Source of the DNA: Methylohalobius sp964654415
GTDB lineage: Bacteria > Pseudomonadota > Gammaproteobacteria > Methylococcales > Methylothermaceae
Assembly: GCA_964654415.1 (NCBI GenBank)
Contig: CAZZIP010000002.1
Location: 1-64,000, forward strand
Length of the DNA stretch: 64,000 nt
Direction: 5' to 3'
The notes under the pieces are model-generated. The model had not been told where the DNA came from, searched no databases, and saw only the letters and a list, made by a program, of their open reading frames with translations. Shown piece by piece: positions 43,041-51,021 of this stretch. Each line of letters opens with the position of its first letter. Position 1 is the stretch's first letter. The position numbers and the translations under genes are program-made.

Positions 43041-43829
43041 TTACAAATTGTTAGTGACAAACGCCAGCATCTGGTCGGTGGTGGAAATGGCTTTAGAGTT
43101 GAGCTCATAAGCCCGTTGGGTTTCGATCATGTTGACCATTTCTTCCACCACGTTGACGTTGGAGGTCTCCAGGGAATGCTGGACCAATGCGCCGCGCTCG
43201 TTCTCGCCGGGATTGCCCACCGTCGGTGGACCGCTGGCGACCGATTCGCGGAACAGATTCTCCCCTATGGGTTCAAGACCCGTAGGATTGATGAAATCGG
43301 CCAGTTGGAGTTGACCCACCTGCTGGGGGGCGGCATCTCCAGGCACTGAGACCGATACGATGCCGTCCTTGCCGATGGTGACGCTGGTAGCTCCTTGCGG
43401 GATGGTGATCGCAGGCTCCAAGAAATACCCGCTTGTCGTCACCAGTTGCCCTTCGGAGTTCAATTTGAACGAACCGTCGCGGGTATAGGCGAGGGTGCCG
43501 TCGGGCAATAGGACCTGGAAAAACCCACGGCCGTTGATAGCCACGTCTAGGGCGTTGCCGGTTTCGACGATGTTGCCTTGGGTGTGGAGTTTTTCGGTAG
43601 CGACGATCTTGACCCCGGTACCCAATTGCAATCCCGAAGGCAGTTGCGTGGTTTGGCTCGATTGGGCGCCTACCTGGCGCACATTCTGGTACAACAGGTC
43701 CTCAAACACCGCTCGGCCTTTTTTAAAGCCGGTGGTGTTGACGTTGGCCAAGTTGTTGGAAATCACTGCCATACGGGTCTGTTGGGCGTCCAGACCCGTT
43801 TTGGCTACCCAAAGGGCACGGTCAGTCAT
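43041..43829 (-). CDS. flgG: Flagellar distal rod protein FlgG
   Basis: A 262-residue rod protein, the standard length. The N-terminus (WVAKTGLDAQQTRMAVISNN, then LANVNTTGFKKGRAVFEDL) and C-terminus (VVEEMVNMIETQRAYELNSK) are diagnostic of the axial family. The LG-rich insert that distinguishes FlgG from FlgF is present (YQNVRQVGAQSSQ). It forms the distal rod that passes through the P and L rings. Confidence 0.96.
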   Translation of the reverse strand: MTDRALWVAKTGLDAQQTRMAVISNNLANVNTTGFKKGRAVFEDLLYQNVRQVGAQSSQTTQLPSGLQLGTGVKIVATEKLHTQGNIVETGNALDVAINGRGFFQVLLPDGTLAYTRDGSFKLNSEGQLVTTSGYFLEPAITIPQGATSVTIGKDGIVSVSVPGDAAPQQVGQLQLADFINPTGLEPIGENLFRESVASGPPTVGNPGENERGALVQHSLETSNVNVVEEMVNMIETQRAYELNSKAISTTDQMLAFVTNNL

Positions 43830-43845
43830 CTCAGTCTCCTTGTAG

Positions 43846-44589
43846 TTATCCCATCATGCGTAACAGGCGCGCACTCGCGTCGGCGTCGTCTTCGGCGGTC
43901 TTCATCATCTTGACCTGAAGCTCGAAGCGGCGCGAAAGCTCAATCATCTCCACCATGGCAGCGACGGGATTGACGTTGCTGCCCTCCAACGCCCCGGACA
44001 CGAGAACCACACTGGCATCGGCCTGCGCCGGCGTGCCATCCTGGAGCCGGATCAGACCATCTAGTCCTTTTATCAATTGCGTTGCTTGGGGGTTGACCAA
44101 CTTGATGCGGTCGATCACGACCGACACGTCCGGTTTACCTCCTAGGGGCACGATGCTGATCGTGCCGTCCGGGGCGATTTCCAGTTTCTGTGCCGGCGGA
44201 ATGGCGACCGGCCCGTTCTCTCCCAAGACCGGCAAGCCGTTGCCGGTGAGCAGCAGTCCTTCTGGGGAAAGTCTGAGGTCGCCCCGCCGGGTATAGGCTT
44301 CTGTGCCATCGGGCGCTTGCACCGCTAGCCAGCCTTGCCCTTGGATGGCGACGTCCAGTTCGCGTCCCGTGGTCTGGATCGGACCGGGGTTAAAATCGGT
44401 CGCCGGGCGCTCGTGCATCGCGTAAACCCGGGTGGGGTGGCCGGGGCCGAAGACTGGCATGCTGCGGAACTGCTCGAGATCTGCCTTGAATCCAGTAGTA
44501 TCGACGTTGGCCAGGTTACTGCTGACTGCGGTCTGCGCTTGGAGCGTCTCCTTGGCGCCGCTCATGCTGATAAATAGGCTTCGATCCAT
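43846..44589 (-). CDS. flgF: Flagellar proximal rod protein FlgF
   Basis: A 247-residue axial protein: N-terminal ISMSGAKETLQAQTAVSSNL, then ANVDTTGFKADLEQFRSMPV, and a C-terminal motif (NPVAAMVEMIELSRRFELQV). The shorter length and FRSMPVFGPG segment mark it as FlgF rather than FlgG. It builds the proximal rod with FlgB and FlgC. Confidence 0.95.
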   Translation of the reverse strand: MDRSLFISMSGAKETLQAQTAVSSNLANVDTTGFKADLEQFRSMPVFGPGHPTRVYAMHERPATDFNPGPIQTTGRELDVAIQGQGWLAVQAPDGTEAYTRRGDLRLSPEGLLLTGNGLPVLGENGPVAIPPAQKLEIAPDGTISIVPLGGKPDVSVVIDRIKLVNPQATQLIKGLDGLIRLQDGTPAQADASVVLVSGALEGSNVNPVAAMVEMIELSRRFELQVKMMKTAEDDADASARLLRMMG

Positions 44590-44602
44590 CGGTTACTCCC
44601 TA

Positions 44603-45829
44603 TCAGCGGATGTTGAGCAGGGACTGGATTACCTGGTTTTCGGTGGAGATGGTCTCAGCATTGGCTTGGTAAGCCTGCTGGGCGACGATCAGGTGCACCA
44701 GTTCTTTGGACAGGTCGACATTGGAAGATTCCAAAGCGCCCGATTGGATCGATCCGGTTCCGCCTATGCCGGGGGGATTCAACAATCGTTCCCCGGAAGC
44801 AAAGCTCTCTGCCCATAAAGTATCGCCCAGCTTGGTCAGGCCCTGTTCATTGGCAAATCTGGCCAAGGCGATCTGGCCAAGCTTTTGTGGGCTGCCGTTG
44901 CTGAACGAGGCCCATAGATTGCCGGACTCGTCTATGGTCAGACCGGTGAAAATCCCGGCCGAATATCCGTTTTGGCTTAGGCCATCAACGCTAAAATCGC
45001 TGTTGTATTGGGTGGAATTGGCAAAATCGTAAACGATGTTCAAATCCTCGGCGCCGGGAATGGCATATGGTCCGTAAGTTGCTGAGGTATTGCCCGGTGT
45101 GCCATCGACGCTGAGCAAAGAGCCGGTGGTGCTGAACTCCAACGGCGTAGGTCCTCCTAAAACATTGCCGTCGATGTATTGATATACGTCCCAGCTGTTG
45201 GGAGGAGTGGTTGGATTCTTCGAGACGAAATACGAAGTGACGGTGTGAGAGTTGCCCAAAGAGTCGTATACCGTCACTGAAGTGACGTGGTTGTAGGTAT
45301 CCGGGTTGGCCGGATCAAACGGGGTGACGCTGGGCTGGGTGCTCTTGGCATCCAGGTTAACCTGGAGTTTGACCTGGCTGGTAGCTTGGGGTGCGCCGGT
45401 TCCAGTGGTCTCTACTTTTAGTCCCTTCAGGCTGAAGTCTTCTCCCCAGCCGACGAGGTATTTGCCCTGATTGGTGACGATGTAACCGTCTTTGTCGAGC
45501 TTGAACGCCCCGGCGCGGGTATAGGCGGTGGGAGCACCGTTAGGGCTGTCGGCGAGGACGAAAAACCCGGCGCCGTTGATCGCTAAATCCAGAACGTTGT
45601 CGGTATATTCCATATTGCCCTGAGTAAAGCTTTGGGCAATGGCCGAAGTGCGCACCCCACTGCCGGGAATGACTTTGGAGTTGCCCCCTAAGCTTTTGGC
45701 GTACACATCGGCAAACTCGGCGCGCGATTTTTTAAATCCTGTGGTATTGGCGTTGGCGATATTGTTGCCGGTAGTTTGTAAGTCAAGCGATGCTGCATTT
45801 AGGCCGCTTAAAGCTGTGCTAAATGGCAT
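44603..45829 (-). CDS. flgE: Flagellar hook protein FlgE
   Basis: A 408-residue hook subunit. The N-terminus MPFSTALSGLNAASLDLQTT, then NANTTGFKKSRAEFADVYA, and the C-terminus (ESSNVDLSKELVHLIVAQQA) are canonical. The central domains (residues about 150-340) carry the hook-specific GFFVLADSPNG-type strands. I chose the ATG at 45829, preceded by GGAGGAAA; a longer reading to 45898 overlaps flgD. Confidence 0.95.
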   Translation of the reverse strand: MPFSTALSGLNAASLDLQTTGNNIANANTTGFKKSRAEFADVYAKSLGGNSKVIPGSGVRTSAIAQSFTQGNMEYTDNVLDLAINGAGFFVLADSPNGAPTAYTRAGAFKLDKDGYIVTNQGKYLVGWGEDFSLKGLKVETTGTGAPQATSQVKLQVNLDAKSTQPSVTPFDPANPDTYNHVTSVTVYDSLGNSHTVTSYFVSKNPTTPPNSWDVYQYIDGNVLGGPTPLEFSTTGSLLSVDGTPGNTSATYGPYAIPGAEDLNIVYDFANSTQYNSDFSVDGLSQNGYSAGIFTGLTIDESGNLWASFSNGSPQKLGQIALARFANEQGLTKLGDTLWAESFASGERLLNPPGIGGTGSIQSGALESSNVDLSKELVHLIVAQQAYQANAETISTENQVIQSLLNIR

Positions 45830-45842
45830 GAGGTTTCCTCCT

Positions 45843-46505
45843 TCATAGAATTTGCCGGATGTCTTTGAAATCGACTTGCCCAAGTCCTGGCACCTCAACG
45901 CTCAAGCCGTATCCTGAAGGCTTGGCGGCGACGCTTTCGACTGGCGCGACGACTAGCGTGGTGAGGGCCTGGCCGGTGCCTTCCACTGTGCCTTCAGCCT
46001 GGATGCGGTAGAGTCCTGGATCGGCAACGGTGCCGTCATCTTTTAAGCCATCCCATTTGAACTCAAGTTGGCCGGCATCATGCGCTCCCAAGTTTAGGGT
46101 ACGAATCGGTGCTCCGGTGGGGTCTAAGATTTTGACCGTGACCGAGGTGGCAGGCTTGCCGAGCTCAACTGCCCCCTGGATTTCGCCGCCGGCAGCGAGC
46201 AGGGCCTGATCGCCCGGTACCAACACCTTCCTCCCGATCAGGCCGGCTGCCTGTAGGGTCTGGTCGGAACCGATCGCATTGGCGAAATCGGTGAACGATT
46301 TTTGCAATGCTTGGATGCCTGAGACCGTCCCGAATTGGGCCATCTGCGTTAGGAACTCGGTATTTTCCATAGGCTTTAGAGGGTTTTGATGGGTCATCTG
46401 GGTGACCATAAGTTTTAAGAAGTCCTCTTGGCCTAACTCATTGCGGCGCTTTGCGGGCGGGTCTTGGCGGATTAACCCTAATTCTTGCAAGCGATCCACA
46501 TTCAT
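45843..46505 (-). CDS. flgD: Flagellar hook cap assembly protein FlgD
   Basis: A 220-residue scaffolding protein. The conserved N-terminal segment DFLKLMVTQMTHQNPLKPME is followed by TEFLTQMAQFGTVSGIQALQ, then a FlgD tudor/FnIII-like Ig part (LGAHDAGQLEFKWDGLKDDG). It caps the growing hook and is later displaced. It lies 3 bp after flgC. Confidence 0.95.
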   Translation of the reverse strand: MNVDRLQELGLIRQDPPAKRRNELGQEDFLKLMVTQMTHQNPLKPMENTEFLTQMAQFGTVSGIQALQKSFTDFANAIGSDQTLQAAGLIGRKVLVPGDQALLAAGGEIQGAVELGKPATSVTVKILDPTGAPIRTLNLGAHDAGQLEFKWDGLKDDGTVADPGLYRIQAEGTVEGTGQALTTLVVAPVESVAAKPSGYGLSVEVPGLGQVDFKDIRQIL

Positions 46506-46508
46506 TGT

Positions 46509-46928
46509 TTACTCTCCCATCCGTAAGGTCTGTAGCATCAGTTCTTTAGCGGTGTTTAGTACTTCGACGTTGTTCTGGTATGCGCGCGAGGCGGCGATCA
46601 TATTGGCCAATTCCTCTACTGGATTGACGTTAGGTTTGAAAATGTAGCCGTCCTGGTTGGCCATGGGGTGGTGGGGTGCGTATTCCATCCGCAAGGGAGC
46701 CGGGCTTTCCACCACGCCCAGTAACTTGACCTCGACCGCAGTGCTGTCAGCAGAGTCGAGCGCATCCTGGAATTGAGCCGCAAATACCGGCTGGCGGGAC
46801 CTATAGGTTTGTTTGATACTGCTCGAGATGCTGTCTACATTGGCCAGATTGCTGGCAGTAAGATTCAAGCGCAGCATTTGGGCGTTCATCCCAGATCCAG
46901 CCACGTCGAAGATCTTGAAGGTGCTCAT
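46509..46928 (-). CDS. flgC: Flagellar proximal rod protein FlgC
   Basis: A 139-residue axial protein: IFDVAGSGMNAQMLRLNLTA, then SNLANVDS, and the C-terminal NPVEELANMIAASRAYQNNV. With FlgB, FlgF and FliE it builds the proximal rod. It starts 3 bp after flgB. Confidence 0.96.
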   Translation of the reverse strand: MSTFKIFDVAGSGMNAQMLRLNLTASNLANVDSISSSIKQTYRSRQPVFAAQFQDALDSADSTAVEVKLLGVVESPAPLRMEYAPHHPMANQDGYIFKPNVNPVEELANMIAASRAYQNNVEVLNTAKELMLQTLRMGE

Positions 46929-46931
46929 GGC

Positions 46932-47327
46932 TTACTCTCCTCGCAATGCCAGCATCAACCCGGAAATTTTGCTGTTGATGAAGTTCAGGCTCGCCTGATA
47001 GCGCAGTGCGTTTTCGGCGAATTTGGCCTGCTCAATGTGTTCTTCCACCGTGTTGCCATCCAGGGAAGCTTGTTGGGGTACGCGGTAGCGCAACCACTCC
47101 TCGCTTAAGGGGTCCGAAACCGGCATGAGGTGATTGGCGTGAGTGACGCGCAAGGGGACAGCAGGGGGCTCAGCCTCGCGCAACAGCCGGTCTACATCGA
47201 AATCCCGGGCTTTGTAATGAGGGGTGTCGGCATTGGCGAGATTGGAAGCGAGCACCTCGGTTCGCCTGGCGCGCAGCGCAATAGCCTGAGGGTGAAGGTC
47301 TAAAGCGTTGGTAAAACTAATCTTCAT
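46932..47327 (-). CDS. flgB: Flagellar proximal rod protein FlgB
   Basis: A 131-residue axial protein: ALDLHPQAIALRARRTEVLA, then SNLANADTPHYKARDFDVDR, typical of FlgB, which ends with a single helix (AKFAENALRYQASLNFINSK). It is the first gene of the flgB-to-flgL run, with a sigma-54-type promoter about 40 bp upstream. Confidence 0.96.
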   Translation of the reverse strand: MKISFTNALDLHPQAIALRARRTEVLASNLANADTPHYKARDFDVDRLLREAEPPAVPLRVTHANHLMPVSDPLSEEWLRYRVPQQASLDGNTVEEHIEQAKFAENALRYQASLNFINSKISGLMLALRGE

Positions 47328-47366
47328 AGCCAGTCGATTTGGTTGATGGAAGGGCGATTTTTTTTA

Positions 47367-47383
47367 AGCACTTCGTGTGCCAA
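47367..47383 (-). promoter_or_regulatory. Sigma-54 (RpoN) promoter of the flgB operon
   Basis: On the minus strand TTGGCACACGAAGTGCTT carries GG and GC separated by exactly 10 bases, matching the -24/-12 consensus (TGGCAC-N5-TTGC, with GTGC at the -12 element). It lies about 40 bp before the flgB ATG in an AT-rich gap and faces flgB. Middle-class flagellar operons in many gammaproteobacteria are driven by RpoN with FlrC/FleR-type activators; none is in the window. Confidence 0.75.
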
Positions 47384-47444
47384 ATAAAATTTATGTATTT
47401 TTTCATGCACTTAGAAATTTGGATGAGGTTAGGGAAAGCGAGAG

Positions 47445-47462
47445 GCGGCAATTTTTTGCCGC
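47445..47462 (-). terminator. Hairpin after cheR
   Basis: GCGGCAA and TTGCCGC form a perfect 7 bp stem with a 4 nt loop immediately downstream of the cheR stop. No T-run follows in the cheR direction, so termination may be weak and cheR-flgB read-through is possible. Confidence 0.5.
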
Positions 47463-47463
47463 T

Positions 47464-48282
47464 TTAAAACGTTCGGGTGTAATAGCGCACGCCGTGGGTG
47501 AATATTTGGAGTAAGCTATCTAGTCCGGGCGGTAGGGATTCAGTGCTGCTCAAGAACAAGTAGCCGTGGGGATTGAGGGTTTCGGCCATCCGTTCAAGAA
47601 TCTGGTGCCTGTGTTCTGGGGAGAAATAGATCAGGACGTTGCGGCAGAAAATCAGATCGAATTTACCTAAGGGAACAAAAGGGTTGAGCAGATTGAATTG
47701 CTGAAATCTTACCAGGCGGGTAACTTCAGGTTTGAGCCGCCAACCGTTTTGATGGCGCAGGAAATAGCGACGTTTCAGTTCCTGGGAAAGGCCGCGCGAG
47801 GTGGCCAGGTCCGAGTAGATAGCCTGCTTGGCGACTTCCAGAACGCCGTGCGCTAGGTCGGTAGCGAGGATTTGCACATCGACCTTGAGGCTTTGGTTGA
47901 CGCGCATCGCCTCATGCACACATAGGCTAATAGAGTAAGGTTCCTGGCCGGTGGAGCAGGCCGCAGACCAAATCCGGATGGATCGTAGGCGACGACTCAA
48001 TTCCGGTAGAAGCCGGTTTTGCAAAAGCTCAAATTGCTGAGGGTCACGAAACCAAAAGGTTTCGTTAGTGGTCATGGCGTCGATCAGGCGGGTGCGGGAT
48101 TTGACCGGTAAAGTATCCTGGATCAGGTTACGGACCAGCTCGCTGAAAGTGCTCATCCCGATTTCCGATAGGAGTTTGCTCAGTCGGCTCTGGACCAGAT
48201 AGCGCTTGCTGTCTGCTAGGGTGATGCCCGTGTGTCGATAGAGGAATTCCTTGATCGCCTGGAATTCTTCTTGGGTAAGCAT
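47464..48282 (-). CDS. cheR: Chemotaxis protein methyltransferase CheR
   Basis: A 272-residue SAM-dependent enzyme that methylates glutamates of chemoreceptors. The N-terminal helical domain (FQAIKEFLYRHTGITLADSK) and methyltransferase core are clear: TTNETFWFRDPQQFELL, IRIWSAACSTGQEPYSIS (SAM site) and FDLIFCRNVLIYFSPE. No C-terminal pentapeptide-binding or TPR extension is seen. It is next to cheV, 48 bp away, and upstream of flgB, a common gammaproteobacterial order. Confidence 0.96.
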   Translation of the reverse strand: MLTQEEFQAIKEFLYRHTGITLADSKRYLVQSRLSKLLSEIGMSTFSELVRNLIQDTLPVKSRTRLIDAMTTNETFWFRDPQQFELLQNRLLPELSRRLRSIRIWSAACSTGQEPYSISLCVHEAMRVNQSLKVDVQILATDLAHGVLEVAKQAIYSDLATSRGLSQELKRRYFLRHQNGWRLKPEVTRLVRFQQFNLLNPFVPLGKFDLIFCRNVLIYFSPEHRHQILERMAETLNPHGYLFLSSTESLPPGLDSLLQIFTHGVRYYTRTF

Positions 48283-48330
48283 GGAGCGACGGTTTCCCGA
48301 GCGATTCTGGAGCCGCCCTATGCGCGTGAC

Positions 48331-49266
48331 TTAAGCGGCTTGTTTTTTGGCCTGCAGCATCACGCGTTCTTGTACCTTCAGTGCGAGTTCATCCGGGGAA
48401 AATTTGGCTAGAAAGCAGTCAGCGCCGACTTTTTCTACCATCGCCTGGTTGAATACTCCGCTTAGAGAGGTGTGGAGCAAAATATAAAGATCCTTCATTT
48501 GCGGGTGCTCGCGGATCTTAGTGGTCAGGGTATACCCATCCATCTTGGGCATTTCGATGTCGGAGATGATCATGCTCAAGAACTGGCTTAAGTCTTTGCC
48601 CTCTGCTACCCAATTCGTCAGGATTTGGTAGGCTTCTTCGCCGTCGCGTGCGAGCGTGCATTCTATGCCCATCTGGTCTAGCACCCGCTTGACCTGATTG
48701 CGGGCAACCATCGAATCGTCCACCACCAAAATATGATGGCCTTCGGTTTCTAAGGCTTGTCCGAGTACTTCGGCCGAGACTTCCTCACTGGCACTGGTGA
48801 TTTCTTGCATGATTTTCTCTACGTCTATGACCTCGATCAATTCGCTTTCGAACTCGGTGACCGCGGTCAGGTAACTGTTCATGCCTGCTCCCTTGGGAGG
48901 CGGCTTGATTTGCTGCCAGTCCAGATTGACGATGCGGTCGACATGGCCCACTAGAAATCCTTGCACCGAGCGGTTGTATTCGGTGATGATGGCGTAACCT
49001 GATCCATCGTGCGGCAAGGGAGCATATCCGATGCTCATAGAAAGATCTAAAATCGGCAAGGTACGTCCCCGCAGGTGAGCGATTCCGCACATAGCTGGAT
49101 GCGCATCAGGAAGCTGGGTCAGCGGCGGGCAAGAGATGACTTCTTTGACTTTAAAAACGTTGATCCCGAAGCGTTGCCTGCCTCTCAAGCGAAATAAAAG
49201 TAATTCGAGCCGATTGTGGCCTGCAAGCTGGGTGCGTTGATCGACGCTAGCTAAAATACCGGTCAT
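48331..49266 (-). CDS. cheV: Chemotaxis coupling protein CheV
   Basis: A 311-residue protein with an N-terminal CheW-like domain (residues about 20-160; FRLRGRQRFGINVFKVKEVI) and a C-terminal response-regulator receiver domain (residues about 178-305; ILVVDDSMVARNQVKRVLDQ). The phospho-acceptor Asp lies in IISDIEMPKMDG, and the Lys in FLAKFSPDEL. CheV couples receptors to CheA and serves in adaptation or as a phosphate sink. It has a sigma-28 promoter directly upstream. Confidence 0.96.
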   Translation of the reverse strand: MTGILASVDQRTQLAGHNRLELLLFRLRGRQRFGINVFKVKEVISCPPLTQLPDAHPAMCGIAHLRGRTLPILDLSMSIGYAPLPHDGSGYAIITEYNRSVQGFLVGHVDRIVNLDWQQIKPPPKGAGMNSYLTAVTEFESELIEVIDVEKIMQEITSASEEVSAEVLGQALETEGHHILVVDDSMVARNQVKRVLDQMGIECTLARDGEEAYQILTNWVAEGKDLSQFLSMIISDIEMPKMDGYTLTTKIREHPQMKDLYILLHTSLSGVFNQAMVEKVGADCFLAKFSPDELALKVQERVMLQAKKQAA

Positions 49267-49299
49267 GACGGACTCCAGATTAGGTTGGGCTCGCTTTGA

Positions 49300-49326
49300 T
49301 TATCGGCTGTTTAATCCCAAGCTTTA
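49300..49326 (-). promoter_or_regulatory. Sigma-28 (FliA) promoter of cheV
   Basis: On the minus strand TAAAGCTT (49319-49326), 11 bp, then GCCGATAA (49300-49307). This matches the FliA consensus TAAAGTTT-N11-GCCGATAA at 15 of 16 positions. It ends about 33 bp before the cheV ATG. Confidence 0.88.
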
Positions 49327-49335
49327 AAAGTCTGA

Positions 49336-49351
49336 CGGCACCGATTTTGCC
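49336..49351 (+). promoter_or_regulatory. Sigma-54 promoter of flgA
   Basis: CGGCACCGATTTTGCC has GG (49337-49338) and GC (49349-49350) exactly 10 bases apart with a good TTTTGC -12 element. It faces flgA, 31 bp before its ATG, and lies back to back with the cheV sigma-28 promoter. Confidence 0.7.
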
Positions 49352-49381
49352 TAACAAATAATGGGTTTGAGGGGCCAAAGT

Positions 49382-50083
49382 ATGCGAAATCTGAAAGTCT
49401 TATCGGTTTTTGGCTTGCTGCTGGGTCTGGATTTGGCTGTGGTAGCGATGGAAATTCAGGCAATAGAAAGCATTCAGCAAGCGATTGTTGCCCATCTCGA
49501 GTCAATTGTCCGACAGTATCATCAAAATTTTGACATCCAGGTTGCTCCTTTGGACTCCCGGCTGCGTCTGCCTCGCTGTAATCAGCCTCTGGCAATTTTC
49601 CCCTTATCTGAGGCCGCGCCGATCGGTGCAGTGTCGGTTAAAGTGGAATGCCAAGGGGCACATCCTTGGACGATCTATGCTAAGGCCAACGTCCGGGCAT
49701 TTCAGCAGGTGGCAGTTCTGGCCCGCCCGCTACCGAAAGGGGCTGTGCTAGATCAAGGCACGGTGGTTCTGGAATCCGTGGATATCGCGACGCTGCGGCA
49801 GGGGTATTTTGCCAGTCTGGAACAGGTTCTAGGGCGACGCTTGAAAAACTCCCTGCCCAAAGGAAGCGTTTTAATACCGCAGCATTTGGAGACGGCGAAG
49901 GTGGTAAGCAAAGGCGATGCGGTAACCATCCGGGTCAGCGAGGGGGGATTGGATGTGCGCATGGGGGGACATGCGCTCATGGATGGCGGACTGGGGCAGC
50001 GGATTCGAGTCCGCAATGACCGCTCGCAGCGGGTGGTAGAAGGAGTCGTGCAGGGTCCAGGGGAAGTTCAGGTAGCTTTTTGA
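49382..50083 (+). CDS. flgA: Flagellar P-ring assembly chaperone FlgA
   Basis: A 233-residue periplasmic protein with a signal peptide. The SAF domain is visible (VLARPLPKGAVLDQGTVVLE, then GRRLKNSLPKGSVLIPQHLE) and the C-terminus ends GQRIRVRNDRSQRVVEGVV. It helps FlgI assemble into the P ring. I chose the ATG at 49382, with GAGGGG seven bases upstream, over the ATG at 49361. It is divergent from cheV. Confidence 0.93.
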   Translation: MRNLKVLSVFGLLLGLDLAVVAMEIQAIESIQQAIVAHLESIVRQYHQNFDIQVAPLDSRLRLPRCNQPLAIFPLSEAAPIGAVSVKVECQGAHPWTIYAKANVRAFQQVAVLARPLPKGAVLDQGTVVLESVDIATLRQGYFASLEQVLGRRLKNSLPKGSVLIPQHLETAKVVSKGDAVTIRVSEGGLDVRMGGHALMDGGLGQRIRVRNDRSQRVVEGVVQGPGEVQVAF

Positions 50084-50085
50084 GC

Positions 50086-50112
50086 TAAACTTATTCAGAC
50101 AGCAGCCGATAC
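50086..50112 (+). promoter_or_regulatory. Sigma-28 (FliA) promoter of flgM
   Basis: TAAACTTA (50086-50093), 11 bp, then GCCGATAC (50105-50112), a near-match to the FliA consensus, beginning just after the flgA stop and facing flgM. It would let flgM be transcribed by the sigma factor it inhibits, the classic feedback arrangement. Confidence 0.83.
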
Positions 50113-50143
50113 TAAACCATAGAGCAATCCAGAGGATTAAAGT

Positions 50144-50455
50144 ATGCCCATTGACCTGCGCCCGGTGACAAGCAAGGCGATCGACCCAGTCACAGGCAAA
50201 CCCGCATCGCCGCGTACAAGCGCTCCGCAGAGGACGGATGGCCGGACTGAATCCGACTCGGTAGCGCTGACCGAAGCTGTGGCTAGGCTCAAGCAGGCCC
50301 AGAAAGCGCTGGCGAATACAGCGGTGATCGATATCGAGTTGGTCACGCGGGTAGCCAATCAGCTTGCGGCAGGAACGTACGAGATCGATGCCGAGCACAT
50401 TGCGGAAAAGATCATAGAAATGGAACGTCAATTGTCGATGAAAGAGGATCAGTGA
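50144..50455 (+). CDS. flgM: Anti-sigma-28 factor FlgM
   Basis: A 103-residue protein, short and mostly disordered at the N-terminus. The C-terminal half holds the FliA-binding helices (IDIELVTRVANQLAAGTYEI, then DAEHIAEKIIEMERQL). It holds FliA inactive until exported through the completed hook. It is preceded by a sigma-28 promoter and by AGAGGATT, and overlaps flgN by one base. Confidence 0.92.
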   Translation: MPIDLRPVTSKAIDPVTGKPASPRTSAPQRTDGRTESDSVALTEAVARLKQAQKALANTAVIDIELVTRVANQLAAGTYEIDAEHIAEKIIEMERQLSMKEDQ

Positions 50456-50970
50456 TGGCAGATCGGCAGTCGGATCCTCGAGCGGTCCGTAGAGATGAAG
50501 CAAGCGATGAGCGCTGGCAAATCCGCCTGCAATGGCTCAAGCAATTGGAGGCGGAGACTGGCAGTTTGTGCGCCCTATTAGAGCATGAACAGGCAGCGCT
50601 TAGGGAACGTTGCCTTGAGGTGGTGATGGATGTGGTCACGAAGAAGAACGTGGCAGTCGCGCGTATCAACGACCTCCTGGATCACTTACCGCAACGATTC
50701 AATCTGCAGGCAGCCGCCATTCAGGCGTTACTGGCCGAGTTACCGCCTGAGCGGTGCGCCGAGGCGCAGGCGGTTTGGGCTCGAATTTGTCATTTGACTG
50801 CCCGGTGCCGGCAGTTGAACGAGGCCAATGGGGCCACTATCGCATTGCTGCAAGAGCGTAATCGCCAATTGTTAGCGCTTATGTTCAATCAGCGTCGGCA
50901 GCAGCTCGGTTATGGATCAGACGGCCAGGTTCAGGCAGAGGCGGGCGAAAGGCTCTTGGGTGCAATCTGA
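50455..50970 (+). CDS. flgN: Flagellar export chaperone FlgN
   Basis: A 171-residue, nearly all-helical protein with the FlgN pattern (LLEHEQAALRERCLEVVMDV, then KKNVAVARINDLLDHLPQRF). FlgN binds the C-termini of FlgK and FlgL and delivers them for export. The order flgA-flgM-flgN is conserved. A GTG one codon earlier is an alternative start; GAGG lies upstream of the ATG. Confidence 0.85.
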   Translation: MADRQSDPRAVRRDEASDERWQIRLQWLKQLEAETGSLCALLEHEQAALRERCLEVVMDVVTKKNVAVARINDLLDHLPQRFNLQAAAIQALLAELPPERCAEAQAVWARICHLTARCRQLNEANGATIALLQERNRQLLALMFNQRRQQLGYGSDGQVQAEAGERLLGAI

Positions 50971-50997
50971 TTGATCCTATCACCGTTTGTGCATGTA

Positions 50998-51021
50998 GGG
51001 GCAGACCTATGTGTCTGCCCT
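50998..51021. terminator. Bidirectional hairpin between flgN and pqqE
   Basis: GGGGCAGAC and GTCTGCCCT form a 9 bp stem (last pair G-T) with a 6 nt loop. The loop holds the pqqE stop codon on the minus strand, and one arm is the end of the pqqE coding region. Only weak T-rich sequence follows on either side. It likely limits convergent read-through. Confidence 0.55.
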
